From: Phycisphaerales bacterium
GTDB lineage: Bacteria; Planctomycetota; Phycisphaerae; Phycisphaerales; UBA1924
DNA: 64,000 nucleotides
Direction: 5' to 3'
NCBI GenBank assembly: GCA_029260345.1
Contig: JAJDDK010000006.1
Span: 496,001-560,000, forward strand
In this document: in pieces, positions 8,168 to 17,726 of the stretch
How positions within the stretch are numbered: position 1 is the stretch's first letter
Layout of the letters: every line of letters begins with the position of its first letter
Translations under genes and position numbers: made by a program
The notes under the pieces: model-generated
Database searches by the model: none
What the model was told of the DNA's origin: nothing
What the model saw: only the letters and a program-made list of their open reading frames with translations

Positions 8168-11062
8168 ATGCCCACGATGCACTTGAGAAGCCTGGCGATG
8201 TTCGCCGGCGCGTGCGCGGTTGGACTCGCCTCAACGGCGGGCACAGCCCAGGCGCAAGAAGAAATTAGCGCGACTGCCGCAGCTCGCGCCGCCGAAATGA
8301 AGGCGGGAAAGAGCAAGAAGGACGATCTCCCATCGTTCGACAAGGTCGGCGAAGGATTTGAGAAGGTCATTTCGTCCGCCGACGGCTCGTCCTCGTTGTA
8401 CACGCTCTACGTGCGAGAGAAGGACGGCCAGATGCTGGCTGAGCTTCCTCGCAATTTTGAGCGCCAGAAGCTGTTCATCGCCACCACGCTCACGGGCGGC
8501 GTCGGCCCCAGCACGAACATTCAGTTCGGCGACACCTATGCGTATTGGAAGCGCTTCGGCGATCGAGTCGCGCTGATGGAATCGCAACTCGTCACACGCT
8601 CGACGGGTGATGAAGAGTCCAAGCTCAGCATGGACGAGCAGTTCACCGATCGCGTCATCCTCGACGTGCCGATCGTCGCCAAGGGCGAGAGCGGCGGCGT
8701 GGTGATTGACATGGACGATCTGCTGGTCGGCAAGGCGCGCGACTTCTACGGCGGTCTCGCCGCGGGCATCAACTCCCGTCTCGCAACGATCGCCAAGGCG
8801 AAGGCATTCCCGGAGAACGTCGAAATCGCGTTCACGGCGCCGGTCGCCGGCAATCAGAATCGCCTGACGACGTTCCACTACTCAATTAGCGTTCTGCCAG
8901 AACGTGCGGATTACAAGCCGCGCGAAGCGGATCCGCGCGTCGGCTTCTTTGTCACGGCGTACAACGATCTCGCCAAGGTGCCGGATGATTCGAACTGGAC
9001 GCGATACATCAATCGCTTCAAGCTCGAAAAGGCGGACCCGAAGCGCAGCATGAGCCCGCCGAAAGAGCCGATCGTGTTCTACATTTCAGACACGACGCCG
9101 ATTCGCTACCGCCGCTACGTGCGTGACGGCATTCTCGAGTGGAACAAAGCCTTCGAGAAGGTCGGCATTATCAATGCGGTCGAGGTGTACCAGCAGGACG
9201 CTCGCACCGGCGCGCACATGGACAAGGATCCTGAAGACCGCCGGTACAACTTCTATGTGTGGAACTCCAACGGCGCTGGCTTTGCCATTGGCCCGTCGCG
9301 CGTCGATCCACGCACCGGTCAGATCATCGACGCCGACGTCGTCATGAACGATGGTTGGATTCGCTTTGCCGCGTCGCAGTGGCAGCGACTCATCCCCGAG
9401 CAGGCGATGGAGAACTTCGGTCCTGAGACGATTGCTTGGCTGAATGCTCATCCGGAAATTGATCCGCGCATTCGCCTGCTTCCAACCTCCGAGCGTGAAG
9501 AGGCCTTGCGCCTTCGCCGCATCGAAAACGCCAACGGCGGTCTGCCGTACGGCGGTCACGCGGCAGCGAATGACTCAACGCGTTTCCTCGGCAACCAGCA
9601 GTACGACGGCCTCAATGGTCGCATCAGCCAGGTCAATGGCTACTGCTCCATGGCGGACATCCGCGGCATGGATCTGACCATGGCCCGTCTCGGCCTGCTC
9701 CCGATCATGGGTGAGGGCGGCGACGACGACAATGGCGACATGCTCGATGGCGCCCCTGAGTGGTTTGTTGGCGCTGTCATCAAGGACGTCACCATGCACG
9801 AGATCGGGCACACGCTCGGTCTGCGTCACAACTTCGCGGCTTCCACCATCTACACGATGGAAGAAATCAACTCCGCGAAGATGAAGAACGAAGCGTTCAC
9901 CGGCTCGGTCATGGATTACAACTCCGTGAATATTCAGTACGGCGACCTCGGCACCGAGCAAGCCGCATACTTCATGCCGACGCTTGGTCCATACGACGTG
10001 TGGGCGATCACGTACGGCTACACCGAGAAGGACAAGGATCTCGAGGACATCCTCGCTGAATCCACGAATCCGCTGTTCGTCTATGCGACGGATGAGGACA
10101 CGTTTGGTCCGGACCCGCGGGCCCGCCGCCGCGACATGGGCCAGGATTCACTGGCGTTTGAAGAGTCAATGGTCGAACTCGCTCAGGACCTGCGTGAAGG
10201 CATCGTTGACCGCATGCTGAAGGAAGGCGATAGCTTCCAGAAGGTGCGCGACGCGTATGGCACGACGTTGGGTCTTCAGTTCCGCGCCGTTTCGAACGCC
10301 GCGAACTGGGTTGGTGGCACGTACCTCAACCGAGATCGCGTCGGAGATTCCGATCGCAATCCCAACGAAGGTGTTGAGCCTGAATTGCAGCGTAAGTCGC
10401 TTGAGTTCGTCATTGCGAATTCGTTCAACGACGATGCATACGGCCTGACGCCTGAACTGCTGTCCAAGATGGGCCTCGACAAGTGGTGGGGCAGCATGCC
10501 GCAGTCCCAGCTCTTTGCGGATGCTCCGTTCGACGTTCACGACACGATTCTCGGCATCCAGTCCACCGCGATGACGATGCTGCTGAATCCGACGACGCTC
10601 AAGCGCGTTTATGACCTCGAGTATCGCGTGCCGGGCAACGAAGACGCCCTGACGCTTCCCGAGGTGCTCTTCACCGTCACGGATTCGGCGTGGTCGGAAC
10701 TCGACACGCGTCCGGACAAGCGCTACACCGCTCGCGAGCCCATGATTTCAAGCTTGCGCCGCAACCTGCAGCGTGAGAACCTCAACCGTCTGATCGATCT
10801 GACGATGCCCGGCAATCTCCCGGGCGCCGCGGGTCAGCCGATTCAGTCACTCGCGGCGTACAAGCTGCGTGAACTGAATGAGAAGATCGCCAGCGTGGTC
10901 AAGCTTGCTGATTCCAAGATTGATCCCTACACCGTGGCGCACCTCGCGGACGCCCAGGTCCGCATCGAGAAGGCGCTCGACGCAACCTACATCTACAACA
11001 CCAACGACTTCGGCGGCGGCATGGGTGGGCGAATGATTATTGGCCAGCCCGCGGGCCGCTGA
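8168..11062 (+). CDS. Secreted zinc-dependent metalloprotease (DUF5117/DUF4953 type)
   Basis: A 964-residue protein with a signal peptide (hydrophobic core after MHLRS, likely cleaved after AQA near residue 29). The metzincin-type zinc site HEIGHTLGLRH is at residues 544-554, followed by NFAAS as in the family of large zinc proteases that carry DUF5117, DUF5118 and DUF4953. It is expected to act outside the cytoplasm on protein substrates that cannot be named. AGGAG precedes the ATG at a good distance. A strong terminator follows 35 bp after the stop, so it is probably transcribed alone. Unlike the next protease it has no dockerin-like tail. Confidence 0.88.
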   Translation: MPTMHLRSLAMFAGACAVGLASTAGTAQAQEEISATAAARAAEMKAGKSKKDDLPSFDKVGEGFEKVISSADGSSSLYTLYVREKDGQMLAELPRNFERQKLFIATTLTGGVGPSTNIQFGDTYAYWKRFGDRVALMESQLVTRSTGDEESKLSMDEQFTDRVILDVPIVAKGESGGVVIDMDDLLVGKARDFYGGLAAGINSRLATIAKAKAFPENVEIAFTAPVAGNQNRLTTFHYSISVLPERADYKPREADPRVGFFVTAYNDLAKVPDDSNWTRYINRFKLEKADPKRSMSPPKEPIVFYISDTTPIRYRRYVRDGILEWNKAFEKVGIINAVEVYQQDARTGAHMDKDPEDRRYNFYVWNSNGAGFAIGPSRVDPRTGQIIDADVVMNDGWIRFAASQWQRLIPEQAMENFGPETIAWLNAHPEIDPRIRLLPTSEREEALRLRRIENANGGLPYGGHAAANDSTRFLGNQQYDGLNGRISQVNGYCSMADIRGMDLTMARLGLLPIMGEGGDDDNGDMLDGAPEWFVGAVIKDVTMHEIGHTLGLRHNFAASTIYTMEEINSAKMKNEAFTGSVMDYNSVNIQYGDLGTEQAAYFMPTLGPYDVWAITYGYTEKDKDLEDILAESTNPLFVYATDEDTFGPDPRARRRDMGQDSLAFEESMVELAQDLREGIVDRMLKEGDSFQKVRDAYGTTLGLQFRAVSNAANWVGGTYLNRDRVGDSDRNPNEGVEPELQRKSLEFVIANSFNDDAYGLTPELLSKMGLDKWWGSMPQSQLFADAPFDVHDTILGIQSTAMTMLLNPTTLKRVYDLEYRVPGNEDALTLPEVLFTVTDSAWSELDTRPDKRYTAREPMISSLRRNLQRENLNRLIDLTMPGNLPGAAGQPIQSLAAYKLRELNEKIASVVKLADSKIDPYTVAHLADAQVRIEKALDATYIYNTNDFGGGMGGRMIIGQPAGR

Positions 11063-11097
11063 TCACTCCACGCCTTGAGAATTGATTGACCTGATCC

Positions 11098-11132
11098 CGG
11101 CCGCTCCCGTTCATTCGGGGGCGGCCGTTTTT
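11098..11132 (+). terminator. Rho-independent terminator after the metalloprotease
   Basis: A 12-bp stem (CGGCCGCTCCCG with CGGGGGCGGCCG, one G.T pair), a six-base loop, then TTTTT. Confidence 0.93.
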
Positions 11133-11265
11133 CATGCGACATTTCGTTCGTCTGCGCGCCGCTGGCGCCGTCGATACAATCCCCACCCCGGTCGGCGCCG
11201 CGAGCGCCGGCGCGTGTTTTCTCTGTTCTCCCATCGACGGCCCATTGCAGGAAGGACCTGGCGCT

Positions 11266-12786
11266 GTGCCCAATCGACACTACGACCTCATCGTCATCGG
11301 CGGCGGCCCGGCCGGATACGTCGGCGCCATTCGCGCGGCTCAACTCGGCATGAAAGTCTGCTGCGTGGAGCGAGCCAAACTCGCCGGCGTGTGCGGCAAC
11401 TGGGGATGCATCCCCACGAAAGCGCTTCTTTCCAATGCAGAGTTGCGCGAGAAGCTCAATCACTCCGACGAGTGGGGGATGGAGTTCCAGAAGCTCGAAG
11501 TCAACTGGGGCAAAATTATCGCGCGCTCCCGCGGCATCGCGGACAAGCAAAACAAAGGCGTTGAGTTTCTCCTGAAGAAAAACAAGATCGACCACGAAGT
11601 GGCGCACGCCAAGATTGTGGCGGCTCGCAAGGGCGATACGCCGTGCAAGGTCGAACTCTTCGACTGTGAAGTTGATGAGGCGTTCACGCCGGCGCCGGCA
11701 ACCCCTGCCAAAAAGGCTCGCGAGACCATCACCGCGACGAATGTGCTCGTGGCCACGGGTTCAGTGGCGCGTGATCTGCCGTTCGCGAAGTTCGACGGCG
11801 ACAAGATCATTGGCGCCCGCGAGGCGATGAATCTCGACGCCATGCCGAAGAAACTCGTTGTCATCGGCGCTGGCGCCATCGGTATGGAATTCGCCTACTT
11901 CTATCACACGTTCGGTACGGAAGTGACTGTCATCGAAATGCTGCCGCGCATTCTGCCGGTTGAGGATGACGACATTTCCGCCGCGCTGGAGCGCGTGTAC
12001 AAGAAGGCCGGAATGAACCTGCGCACGTCCACGACGACGACGGCGATTGAGAAAACCAAGAATGGTGTGAAAGTGACAGTCGCGCCGTTTAAGGACGGCA
12101 AAGCGGATGACTCAAAGAAGGAAACGCTCGAAGCGGACAAGGTGCTGCTCGCGATTGGTGTGAAGGGCCGCTTCGATGGACTCTTTGACGACTCGCTCGG
12201 TCTTGAGACCGTGAAGGATCACATCAAGACGGATTACGTCCCTAACGAACCTGAGACGCGCGCGCTCACTTACGCAACGAATCTCGAAGGCATTTATGCG
12301 GTCGGCGACGTCATCGGGCCGCCGTGGCTGGCGCATGTCGCGAGCGAAGAAGCCGTCTCCTGCGTCGAGCGCCTCGCCGGTCACGATCCAATCCCCATTG
12401 ACTACACCGTGGTGCCGGGCTGCACGTATTGCCACCCGCAAGTGGCGAGCGTCGGCTTTACGGAACGCGCTTTACAAGAGCGCGGACTCAAAAAGGGCGA
12501 AGATTACGAGATCGGCAAGTACTCGCTTCAGGCGCATGGCAAAGCCGTTGCGGCGAGCCAGAACGTCGGCATGATCAAACTCATCAAGGGTGTACCGCGC
12601 GGCGAGATCCTCGGCGCCCACATCGTGAGTGATCAGGCGACGGAACTCATCTCCGAGATGGGGCTGGCGCGTCGCCTCGAAGCGACCACGGAAGAGATCA
12701 TCGTGACCATGCACGCGCACCCGACGATGTACGAAGCGCTGCACGAAGCGGCGCTGGCTGCCGAAGGCCACGCGATTCATTCGTAG
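11266..12786 (+). CDS. lpdA: Dihydrolipoyl dehydrogenase
   Basis: A 506-residue FAD disulfide oxidoreductase that reoxidises the lipoyl groups of 2-oxoacid dehydrogenase or glycine cleavage complexes. GGGPAGYVGA binds FAD near the N-terminus; the redox pair is Cys43/Cys48 in CGNWGC, a variant of the usual CLNVGC with the same spacing; GAGAIGMEFA is the NAD site; the C-terminal HAHPTMYEALHE holds the base. The start is GTG at 11266, preceded by AGGAAGGA; an ATG at 11134 abuts the upstream terminator and is unlikely. The protein is some 30 residues longer than usual because of an Ala/Pro/Lys-rich insert near residues 129-165. No E1 or E2 gene is adjacent. Confidence 0.92.
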   Translation: MPNRHYDLIVIGGGPAGYVGAIRAAQLGMKVCCVERAKLAGVCGNWGCIPTKALLSNAELREKLNHSDEWGMEFQKLEVNWGKIIARSRGIADKQNKGVEFLLKKNKIDHEVAHAKIVAARKGDTPCKVELFDCEVDEAFTPAPATPAKKARETITATNVLVATGSVARDLPFAKFDGDKIIGAREAMNLDAMPKKLVVIGAGAIGMEFAYFYHTFGTEVTVIEMLPRILPVEDDDISAALERVYKKAGMNLRTSTTTTAIEKTKNGVKVTVAPFKDGKADDSKKETLEADKVLLAIGVKGRFDGLFDDSLGLETVKDHIKTDYVPNEPETRALTYATNLEGIYAVGDVIGPPWLAHVASEEAVSCVERLAGHDPIPIDYTVVPGCTYCHPQVASVGFTERALQERGLKKGEDYEIGKYSLQAHGKAVAASQNVGMIKLIKGVPRGEILGAHIVSDQATELISEMGLARRLEATTEEIIVTMHAHPTMYEALHEAALAAEGHAIHS

Positions 12787-13277
12787 CGAAAAAACTCAGC
12801 GCCCAGTGCGACCTCTTGCGGGTCGGTTCGGCGAGATTTTCGGGGCGGACGACCTCGAGGCGGTTGGCGGCGTCCATGGCAGTCGACCGCGCCGTCGCCG
12901 ACCTGAGACGGGCTGATCATCCCGGTGGCTCAGCGAATAAGGCGGAATTGCCTACGAAAGTCACACTGGAACCTGATGTCCCTTTATTGATTTCAGTGCT
13001 TTTCGCTTGATTCATTGCCCTCACTGTGGTCTGATTACAGGTAGATGGGTTCGATCGAGATCGGTTTTCGGACCTTTGATCGTCGGCGCCGTGGCTGCGC
13101 CGGCTTTTGTTGTGTCGTGATGGGTCGGAATATTTCGATCTGCGCGGCGGGCAGGAGGCGACGGATCGCCGGTGATTGCATCGGACCAATGCCTGGATAA
13201 ACACACGAGGATGCTGTGACTCAGCAGACACCGTTTGAGTCACGGCGCGTCGGCGGACGCACGAGAGGATCACACGA
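12787..13277. other. Intergenic region, no gene seen
   Basis: About 490 bp without a convincing coding frame. The last bases before 13278 contain GAGAGGA, the ribosome binding site of the next gene. No clear sigma-70 promoter or terminator was found by eye; the only frames lack recognisable protein features. Confidence 0.5.
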
Positions 13278-14714
13278 ATGACCAGCGGAAAAGCACTCTT
13301 CACGATGACGGCATTGGCGGGACTTGCGGTGGCCGCCGCGAGTGGTTTGGCGATCTCATCGTCAGGCGACACCATGACGCGCGCCACATCAGCAAAACAA
13401 TTTGGCGAACTCACCTTGCCCGTCTCGGCGGTCTTCGCGCCGGACACCACGCCGCGTCAGATGGTTGAAGGCTACAAGCGCATTCTCGAGGTTTACGGTT
13501 TCGGTTATGAGCACATGATCGGCGGCGCCGGTCTTGAACTCCAGCCAACAGCATTTCGCTGGCCATCGCCGGTGAATACGCCCGTCAATCTTGAGTATTC
13601 ATTTGTTCCGGATGGCGTCCAGACGGGCATGGGCCCGAATTCGATTCACGCGACGTTGACCTCATCGATCGGTCCTGAAGTCACTTGGAAGGCCCGTTTC
13701 GCCGAAGCGCTCAATGAGTGGGCTGCGGTCACCGGCTGCACGTACACCGAAGTGAGTGATGACGGCGCGCCTTGGAGCAACTCGTCCGGCAGCGCGACGC
13801 GCGGCGACATTCGCATCGTCGCCGGCCCCTTGGACGGCGGCAGCGGCACGCTCGCCTTCAACAGCTTCCCGACCAATGGCGACATGTTCCTTGATCAGGC
13901 GGAAAACTGGGGCGCCGGCGCGACGGACCTGTTCTTCCGTCAGGTGATCACGCACGAGAACGGCCACGGCATGGGCCTGGCTCACTCCTGCCCGCAGCAG
14001 TCCAACAAGATCATGGAGCCGTTCATCAACACGAACTTCACCGGCCCGCAGCGTGATGATCGTTTGGCCATTCAGTACATGTATGGCGACATGTTTGAGC
14101 CCAACAACACGATCGGCTCCGCTGAAGATCTCGATGCGCTCGGTCTTCAGTCCGATGTGCAGTTGCAGCTCTCCAATCTGAGCTTGCGCGACACGGCCGA
14201 CGGCGACCTCTTCAAGTTTGAGGCGCCGAGCGGTTCGGTCATCAACCTGGCGCAGGCGGCGCCGCAGGGCGTGACCTATCTGGCAGGCGCCCAGAATGGC
14301 AATGGCACCTGCCAACCCGGAGTTGCGTTTGATTCGCTTCGCCAGCTTGACGTCGTCATTGACGTGCTGAACTCCGTTGGCGCCGTCATCACCACGATGA
14401 ACAGTGCCGGCCTCGGTGTTCAGGAAGACATCACAAACTTTGCGCTGACGCAGGGCGGCACGTACTACCTGCGTGTTCGTTCCACTGGCGCCGGCCAGAG
14501 CAGCACGCCGATTCAGGAATACCGTCTTCGCTTCAACGTGACGCTCCAGTCCGTTTCCGGCGATCTGAACGGCGATGGCGTCGTGAATGGCACGGATCTG
14601 GCGATCCTTCTCTCGGTGTGGGGCACGGACGGCCTGGGCACCGGAGCGGACCTCAACGGCGACGGCGTCGTGAACGGCAGCGACCTCGCAACCCTCCTGT
14701 CCTCCTGGACGTGA
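13278..14714 (+). CDS. Secreted matrixin-like metalloprotease with PPC-like domain and dockerin-like tail
   Basis: A 478-residue secreted protein. A signal peptide occupies about the first 27 residues. The metzincin zinc site HENGHGMGLAH is at 226-236, followed by IMEPF in the Met-turn position. From FEPNNTIGSAEDL (about 275) to 420 there is a domain that resembles bacterial pre-peptidase C-terminal modules. The end is two copies of a dockerin-like calcium loop, DLNGDGVVNGTDLAILLSVWG and a near repeat. The same tail occurs on the proteins at 27407 and 35820. It probably degrades or processes extracellular protein and may be anchored through the tail. A terminator follows the stop. Confidence 0.87.
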   Translation: MTSGKALFTMTALAGLAVAAASGLAISSSGDTMTRATSAKQFGELTLPVSAVFAPDTTPRQMVEGYKRILEVYGFGYEHMIGGAGLELQPTAFRWPSPVNTPVNLEYSFVPDGVQTGMGPNSIHATLTSSIGPEVTWKARFAEALNEWAAVTGCTYTEVSDDGAPWSNSSGSATRGDIRIVAGPLDGGSGTLAFNSFPTNGDMFLDQAENWGAGATDLFFRQVITHENGHGMGLAHSCPQQSNKIMEPFINTNFTGPQRDDRLAIQYMYGDMFEPNNTIGSAEDLDALGLQSDVQLQLSNLSLRDTADGDLFKFEAPSGSVINLAQAAPQGVTYLAGAQNGNGTCQPGVAFDSLRQLDVVIDVLNSVGAVITTMNSAGLGVQEDITNFALTQGGTYYLRVRSTGAGQSSTPIQEYRLRFNVTLQSVSGDLNGDGVVNGTDLAILLSVWGTDGLGTGADLNGDGVVNGSDLATLLSSWT

Positions 14715-14742
14715 TCGCAAAGATTGACTGAACCACTTCACG

Positions 14743-14775
14743 CGGCCCGTCGATACCTCGGCGGGCCGTTTTCTT
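14743..14775 (+). terminator. Rho-independent terminator after the matrixin-like protease
   Basis: CGGCCCG pairs with CGGGCCG (14743-14749 and 14762-14768), followed by TTTTCTTTT. Confidence 0.9.
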
Positions 14776-14841
14776 TTCAGGAATCGCCCGTCCGACTTGC
14801 CCCTCAGGCCTCCGCGGCGATATGGTGTCGGGCTCACAATC

Positions 14842-14915
14842 CGGGGTGTAGCGCAGCTTGGTAGCGCGTCTCGTTCGGGACGAGAAGGTCGAAGGTTCAA
14901 ATCCTTTCACCCCGA
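14842..14915 (+). tRNA. tRNA-Pro (anticodon CGG)
   Basis: A complete 74-nt cloverleaf. The acceptor arms CGGGGTG and CACCCCG pair fully, the anticodon stem is TCTCG/CGAGA with loop TTCGGGA giving anticodon CGG, and the T arm carries GGTTCAAATCC. CCA is not encoded. A terminator follows 15 bp later. Confidence 0.95.
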
Positions 14916-14929
14916 CTTTTTGATCGATC

Positions 14930-14965
14930 AAGCCCTTCGACGAGCGCGTCGAGGGGCTTTGTCTT
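14930..14965 (+). terminator. Terminator after tRNA-Pro
   Basis: A 13-bp arm pair (AAGCCCTTCGACG with CGTCGAGGGGCTT, one mismatch or wobble) with loop AGCG, then TGTCTTTG. Confidence 0.85.
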
Positions 14966-15058
14966 TGTTGGGAAAAGACTTGTGCCGTTAAGGGGGAGCT
15001 CGAACAGGTAACGAGCAGCCCCGACTGCGCATTGCAGTTGGCCCGCGGAGAATTGCTG

Positions 15059-15661
15059 TTACCTGATCGGCGTCAATAACTCGAGACCGCTTAAGGGTCC
15101 ATTCAGCTCCATCAGTCGTCCTGCAGTGGCTAGTGAACCAAGCGGGACGGGATGCAACCCAAGTTCTGCGACCAGTTTCTGCACATCGTCCACCGCAGAG
15201 GGGTCATCCCCTGCGAGAAAGAGCACTCGCCGAAAGCCTGTATCACGGGGGGCGAACATTGTATTCATCGGGAGTGTGTTGAAGGCCTTCACCGTGCGAG
15301 CGGACCGGGCCATCCGCGAGACAATCTCACTACCAGAATCATCCCTTAACTCGTCAACTCGGAAATCAGGCTCGTAACTGAGAAAGATGTTGGTTACATC
15401 AACCAGAATGCGCCCACCCCAGTCCATTCCCTTCGGCAATGCCTCTCCGATCTTCGTCCACGGAACCGCAAGGAAAACCATTTCGCAATTACAGGCTTTG
15501 ACGACCGATGATGGAGACAGCCGAGAATCAGCGTACGCCAATCGTTCACTGATACTCTCAGGACCTCGACTGTTCGAGACAAGCACATCGTGGCCCATGT
15601 CTACGAACTTGGCCGCCAGTGTCATGCCGACTTCGCCTGCACCAATGATGCCAATCCTCAT
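15059..15661 (-). CDS. NADP-dependent oxidoreductase, F420 reductase-like Rossmann fold
   Basis: A 200-residue protein starting MRIGIIGAGEVGMTLA, a GxGxxG dinucleotide fold at the very N-terminus, then NSRGPESI and VFLAVPW. This is the family of NADPH-dependent F420 reductase-like proteins, many of which do not use F420. The start at 15661 is chosen because AAGGA precedes it and the Rossmann strand begins at once; a longer frame reaches 15811 but overlaps the next gene. Substrate unknown. It lies 127 bp downstream of the SDR gene on the same strand and may be co-transcribed. Confidence 0.82.
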   Translation of the reverse strand: MRIGIIGAGEVGMTLAAKFVDMGHDVLVSNSRGPESISERLAYADSRLSPSSVVKACNCEMVFLAVPWTKIGEALPKGMDWGGRILVDVTNIFLSYEPDFRVDELRDDSGSEIVSRMARSARTVKAFNTLPMNTMFAPRDTGFRRVLFLAGDDPSAVDDVQKLVAELGLHPVPLGSLATAGRLMELNGPLSGLELLTPIR

Positions 15662-15788
15662 TGCGATTCCTTGTACGTACTCGACAATCCGCAAGGGCTC
15701 CCACACAATTGAATCGAACGCGGAACAATCGCAGTGTTCGCGTGGAGAGCTGGGGTCCGAGGGGCGATTCATCTCTTCGCGGGTTGAT

Positions 15789-16541
15789 TTACACTTGGGC
15801 GTAACCACCATCGACGAACACTTCGCTTCCGGTCATGTTGCTGCTGTCGTCAGAGGCGAGGAATGCGGCTACTGCTGCGGTCTCGGCGGGGTCGGCAAGA
15901 CGCCCGAGCGGGGTGCCCTGAATCAGCCCTTCGACGAGGGCTTGCTTCCCTTCGGGTGTGTCGGCGATCTCCATGAGACCCGGTGTTTCAGTCGCGCCCG
16001 GGGAGAGGACGTTGACGCGGATGCCGGTGCCCCTGAGGTCCAGCGCCCAACTCCGGGCGAGATTGCGAACGGCGGCCTTGGAGGCGCTATAGACACTGAA
16101 TGCGGGTGTGCCCATGATGCCCGTGGTCGAGCCGATCAGGATGATCGAACCGCCTGCACCCAGCAGCGGCAAGGCCTTCTGCACGGTGAGTATTGTGCCT
16201 TTGACGTTGACGCCAAAGGTCTGATCAAATTGCTCAGCGGTGATCTGCCCGAGCGGCGCGACCGATCCGCCGCCGGCGTTGGCGACGAGGACATCGAGAC
16301 GACCACGCTCGGCCTTGACGGTCTCGAAGAGGAGGTCAAGTTCCTCAGCCCTCGCGATGTCGCCCTGCACGGCACGGATGCGAGGACTGTTGATCTGCGC
16401 CACGGCGTCATCGAGGACTCTTTGTCGTCGGCCTGTGATATAAACGAACGCGCCTTCGTCGACGAAACGCTTGGCGGTTGCGAGCCCGATGCCAGAGGCG
16501 CCGCCGGTGATGACGGCTGTTTTTTCCTTCAATTTGCACAT
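15789..16541 (-). CDS. SDR family oxidoreductase
   Basis: A classical short-chain dehydrogenase of 250 residues: TGGASGIG near 13-20, NAG at about 88, Ser-Tyr-Lys catalytic residues in GST and YSASK, and the NVLSPGATETPG segment. It lacks any feature that fixes the substrate. It is divergent from an HxlR-family regulator 86 bp away, a common pairing in which the regulator controls the reductase in response to quinones, aldehydes or thiol stress. That regulatory link is inference. Confidence 0.9.
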   Translation of the reverse strand: MCKLKEKTAVITGGASGIGLATAKRFVDEGAFVYITGRRQRVLDDAVAQINSPRIRAVQGDIARAEELDLLFETVKAERGRLDVLVANAGGGSVAPLGQITAEQFDQTFGVNVKGTILTVQKALPLLGAGGSIILIGSTTGIMGTPAFSVYSASKAAVRNLARSWALDLRGTGIRVNVLSPGATETPGLMEIADTPEGKQALVEGLIQGTPLGRLADPAETAAVAAFLASDDSSNMTGSEVFVDGGYAQV

Positions 16542-16574
16542 GTCGAGGGCTCCTGATTTGGGGTGAAACAGAGC

Positions 16575-16627
16575 ATATCTACCACTTTCCTATTGACAAG
16601 TATGCACCTTTTGGTAAGTATAAAGAA
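16575..16627. promoter_or_regulatory. Face-to-face promoters between the SDR gene and the HxlR regulator
   Basis: This A+T-rich spacer holds TTGACA at 16593-16598 on the plus strand with TAAGTA 16 bp on, and on the minus strand TTGTCA (16594-16599) with TATGCT 16 bp on. The two -35 boxes overlap. The repeated AAGTAT/AAGTATA words are candidate regulator contacts. The plus-strand -10 box is so close to the ATG at 16628 that the regulator mRNA could be nearly leaderless. Confidence 0.55.
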
Positions 16628-17002
16628 ATGTCGCAAAGGAGTACTGCTCAAACAGATTTTGTCTGTGGCCTCGACGCCGCGCTCCGCGTGGTCGGCGGCA
16701 AGTGGAAGCCGTTGATCTTGCATTTTTTGTACCGAGGACCTCATCGTTACGGCGAGTTAAAACGCTGTATCTCGGGCGTCAGCGACAAGATGTTGATCCA
16801 GCACCTCAAAGAACTCGAGGCGCATGGCATCGTTTCACGGAAAGATCATCACGAGGTGCCGCCACGCGTGGACTACGCACTAACGAGGCTTGGCAAGAGC
16901 TTGGCGGAAGCCTTAATGCCGCTTTGCGACTGGGGCGAGCGGAACAGAAAGACCATCGCGTCACGACTTGGAAAAGCCGGAGGGGCAAAAGGGAACGGGT
17001 GA
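16628..17002 (+). CDS. HxlR family winged-helix transcriptional regulator
   Basis: A 124-residue HxlR-type regulator: GLDAALRVVGGKWKPLILHFL, YGELKRCISGVSDKMLIQHLKELEAHGIV and PPRVDYALTRLGKSL are the family's helix-turn-helix and wing. A cysteine at residue 13 lies just before the first helix, the position used for redox or electrophile sensing in several HxlR proteins. It is divergent from the SDR gene and probably controls it and itself. Confidence 0.9.
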   Translation: MSQRSTAQTDFVCGLDAALRVVGGKWKPLILHFLYRGPHRYGELKRCISGVSDKMLIQHLKELEAHGIVSRKDHHEVPPRVDYALTRLGKSLAEALMPLCDWGERNRKTIASRLGKAGGAKGNG

Positions 17003-17170
17003 CCGCCTTTCTAGACTCCACAGACCGATTTGGGCCACGAAAAGTTCCACTGGAGTTCTGTCACCCCGATTCTTAAGAAAGTGTCTTACCGGTTGATGTC
17101 TTACGAAAATTGATTCTTGCGGAGCGCTAATTCCGGATGAATCGGGCACGATGCTAGCGACCGTAAGGCG

Positions 17171-17725
17171 TCAACTGCTGTGATCCAATCCCGGCTGACC
17201 ATGCGTTCCCTTCGCGATTTCCTCCAGCTGTGCACCCTGTAGGCGGCAGATGCGCCAATTGGGCAAGATGGTGGCGCCCAGCCGCTGATAGAAGTCAATC
17301 GCGCGATCATTCCAGTCCAGCACGATCCATTCAAACCGGGCACACCGGCTTTCGATGGCGATACTTGCCAGGTAGGACATCGCAGCGGCGCCGATTCCAT
17401 GGCCGCGAAATTTAGGTTCAATGAACAGATCCTCGAGCCACAGCGCGCGACGGCCCATCATGCTGGTGAATGAGAAAAAGTAGATGAGGTAACCGATCGG
17501 TGATCCGTGTGCGCAGATCAGCACAGCCTGCGCCGCTGGGTCCGCGCCGAAAAGTGATTCGCGAAGAGTCGCTTCAGTGGCCGTGACGTCGAGTTTCTCG
17601 AATGCGGCCATCGATCGGATGAAGGTCATCAAGAGCGGGATGTCGTCTTCGGCGCCGGGTCGAAACTCAACATCCAGGCCGGCATCCGTAGTTCGCGCTG
17701 AAACGCTTTCAAAGTTCGATGGCAT
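17171..17725 (-). CDS. GNAT family N-acetyltransferase
   Basis: A 184-residue acetyl-CoA dependent acetyltransferase. The core reads EFRPGAEDDIPLL at the first strand, LWLEDLFIEPKFRGHGIGAAAMSYLA for the acetyl-CoA binding loop (RGHGIG) and WIVLDWNDRAIDFYQRLGA at the end, which resembles diamine/spermidine acetyltransferases. The acceptor is not known. Its ATG almost touches the stop of the racemase gene upstream, so the two are probably one operon. Confidence 0.87.
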   Translation of the reverse strand: MPSNFESVSARTTDAGLDVEFRPGAEDDIPLLMTFIRSMAAFEKLDVTATEATLRESLFGADPAAQAVLICAHGSPIGYLIYFFSFTSMMGRRALWLEDLFIEPKFRGHGIGAAAMSYLASIAIESRCARFEWIVLDWNDRAIDFYQRLGATILPNWRICRLQGAQLEEIAKGTHGQPGLDHSS

Positions 17726-17726
17726 A

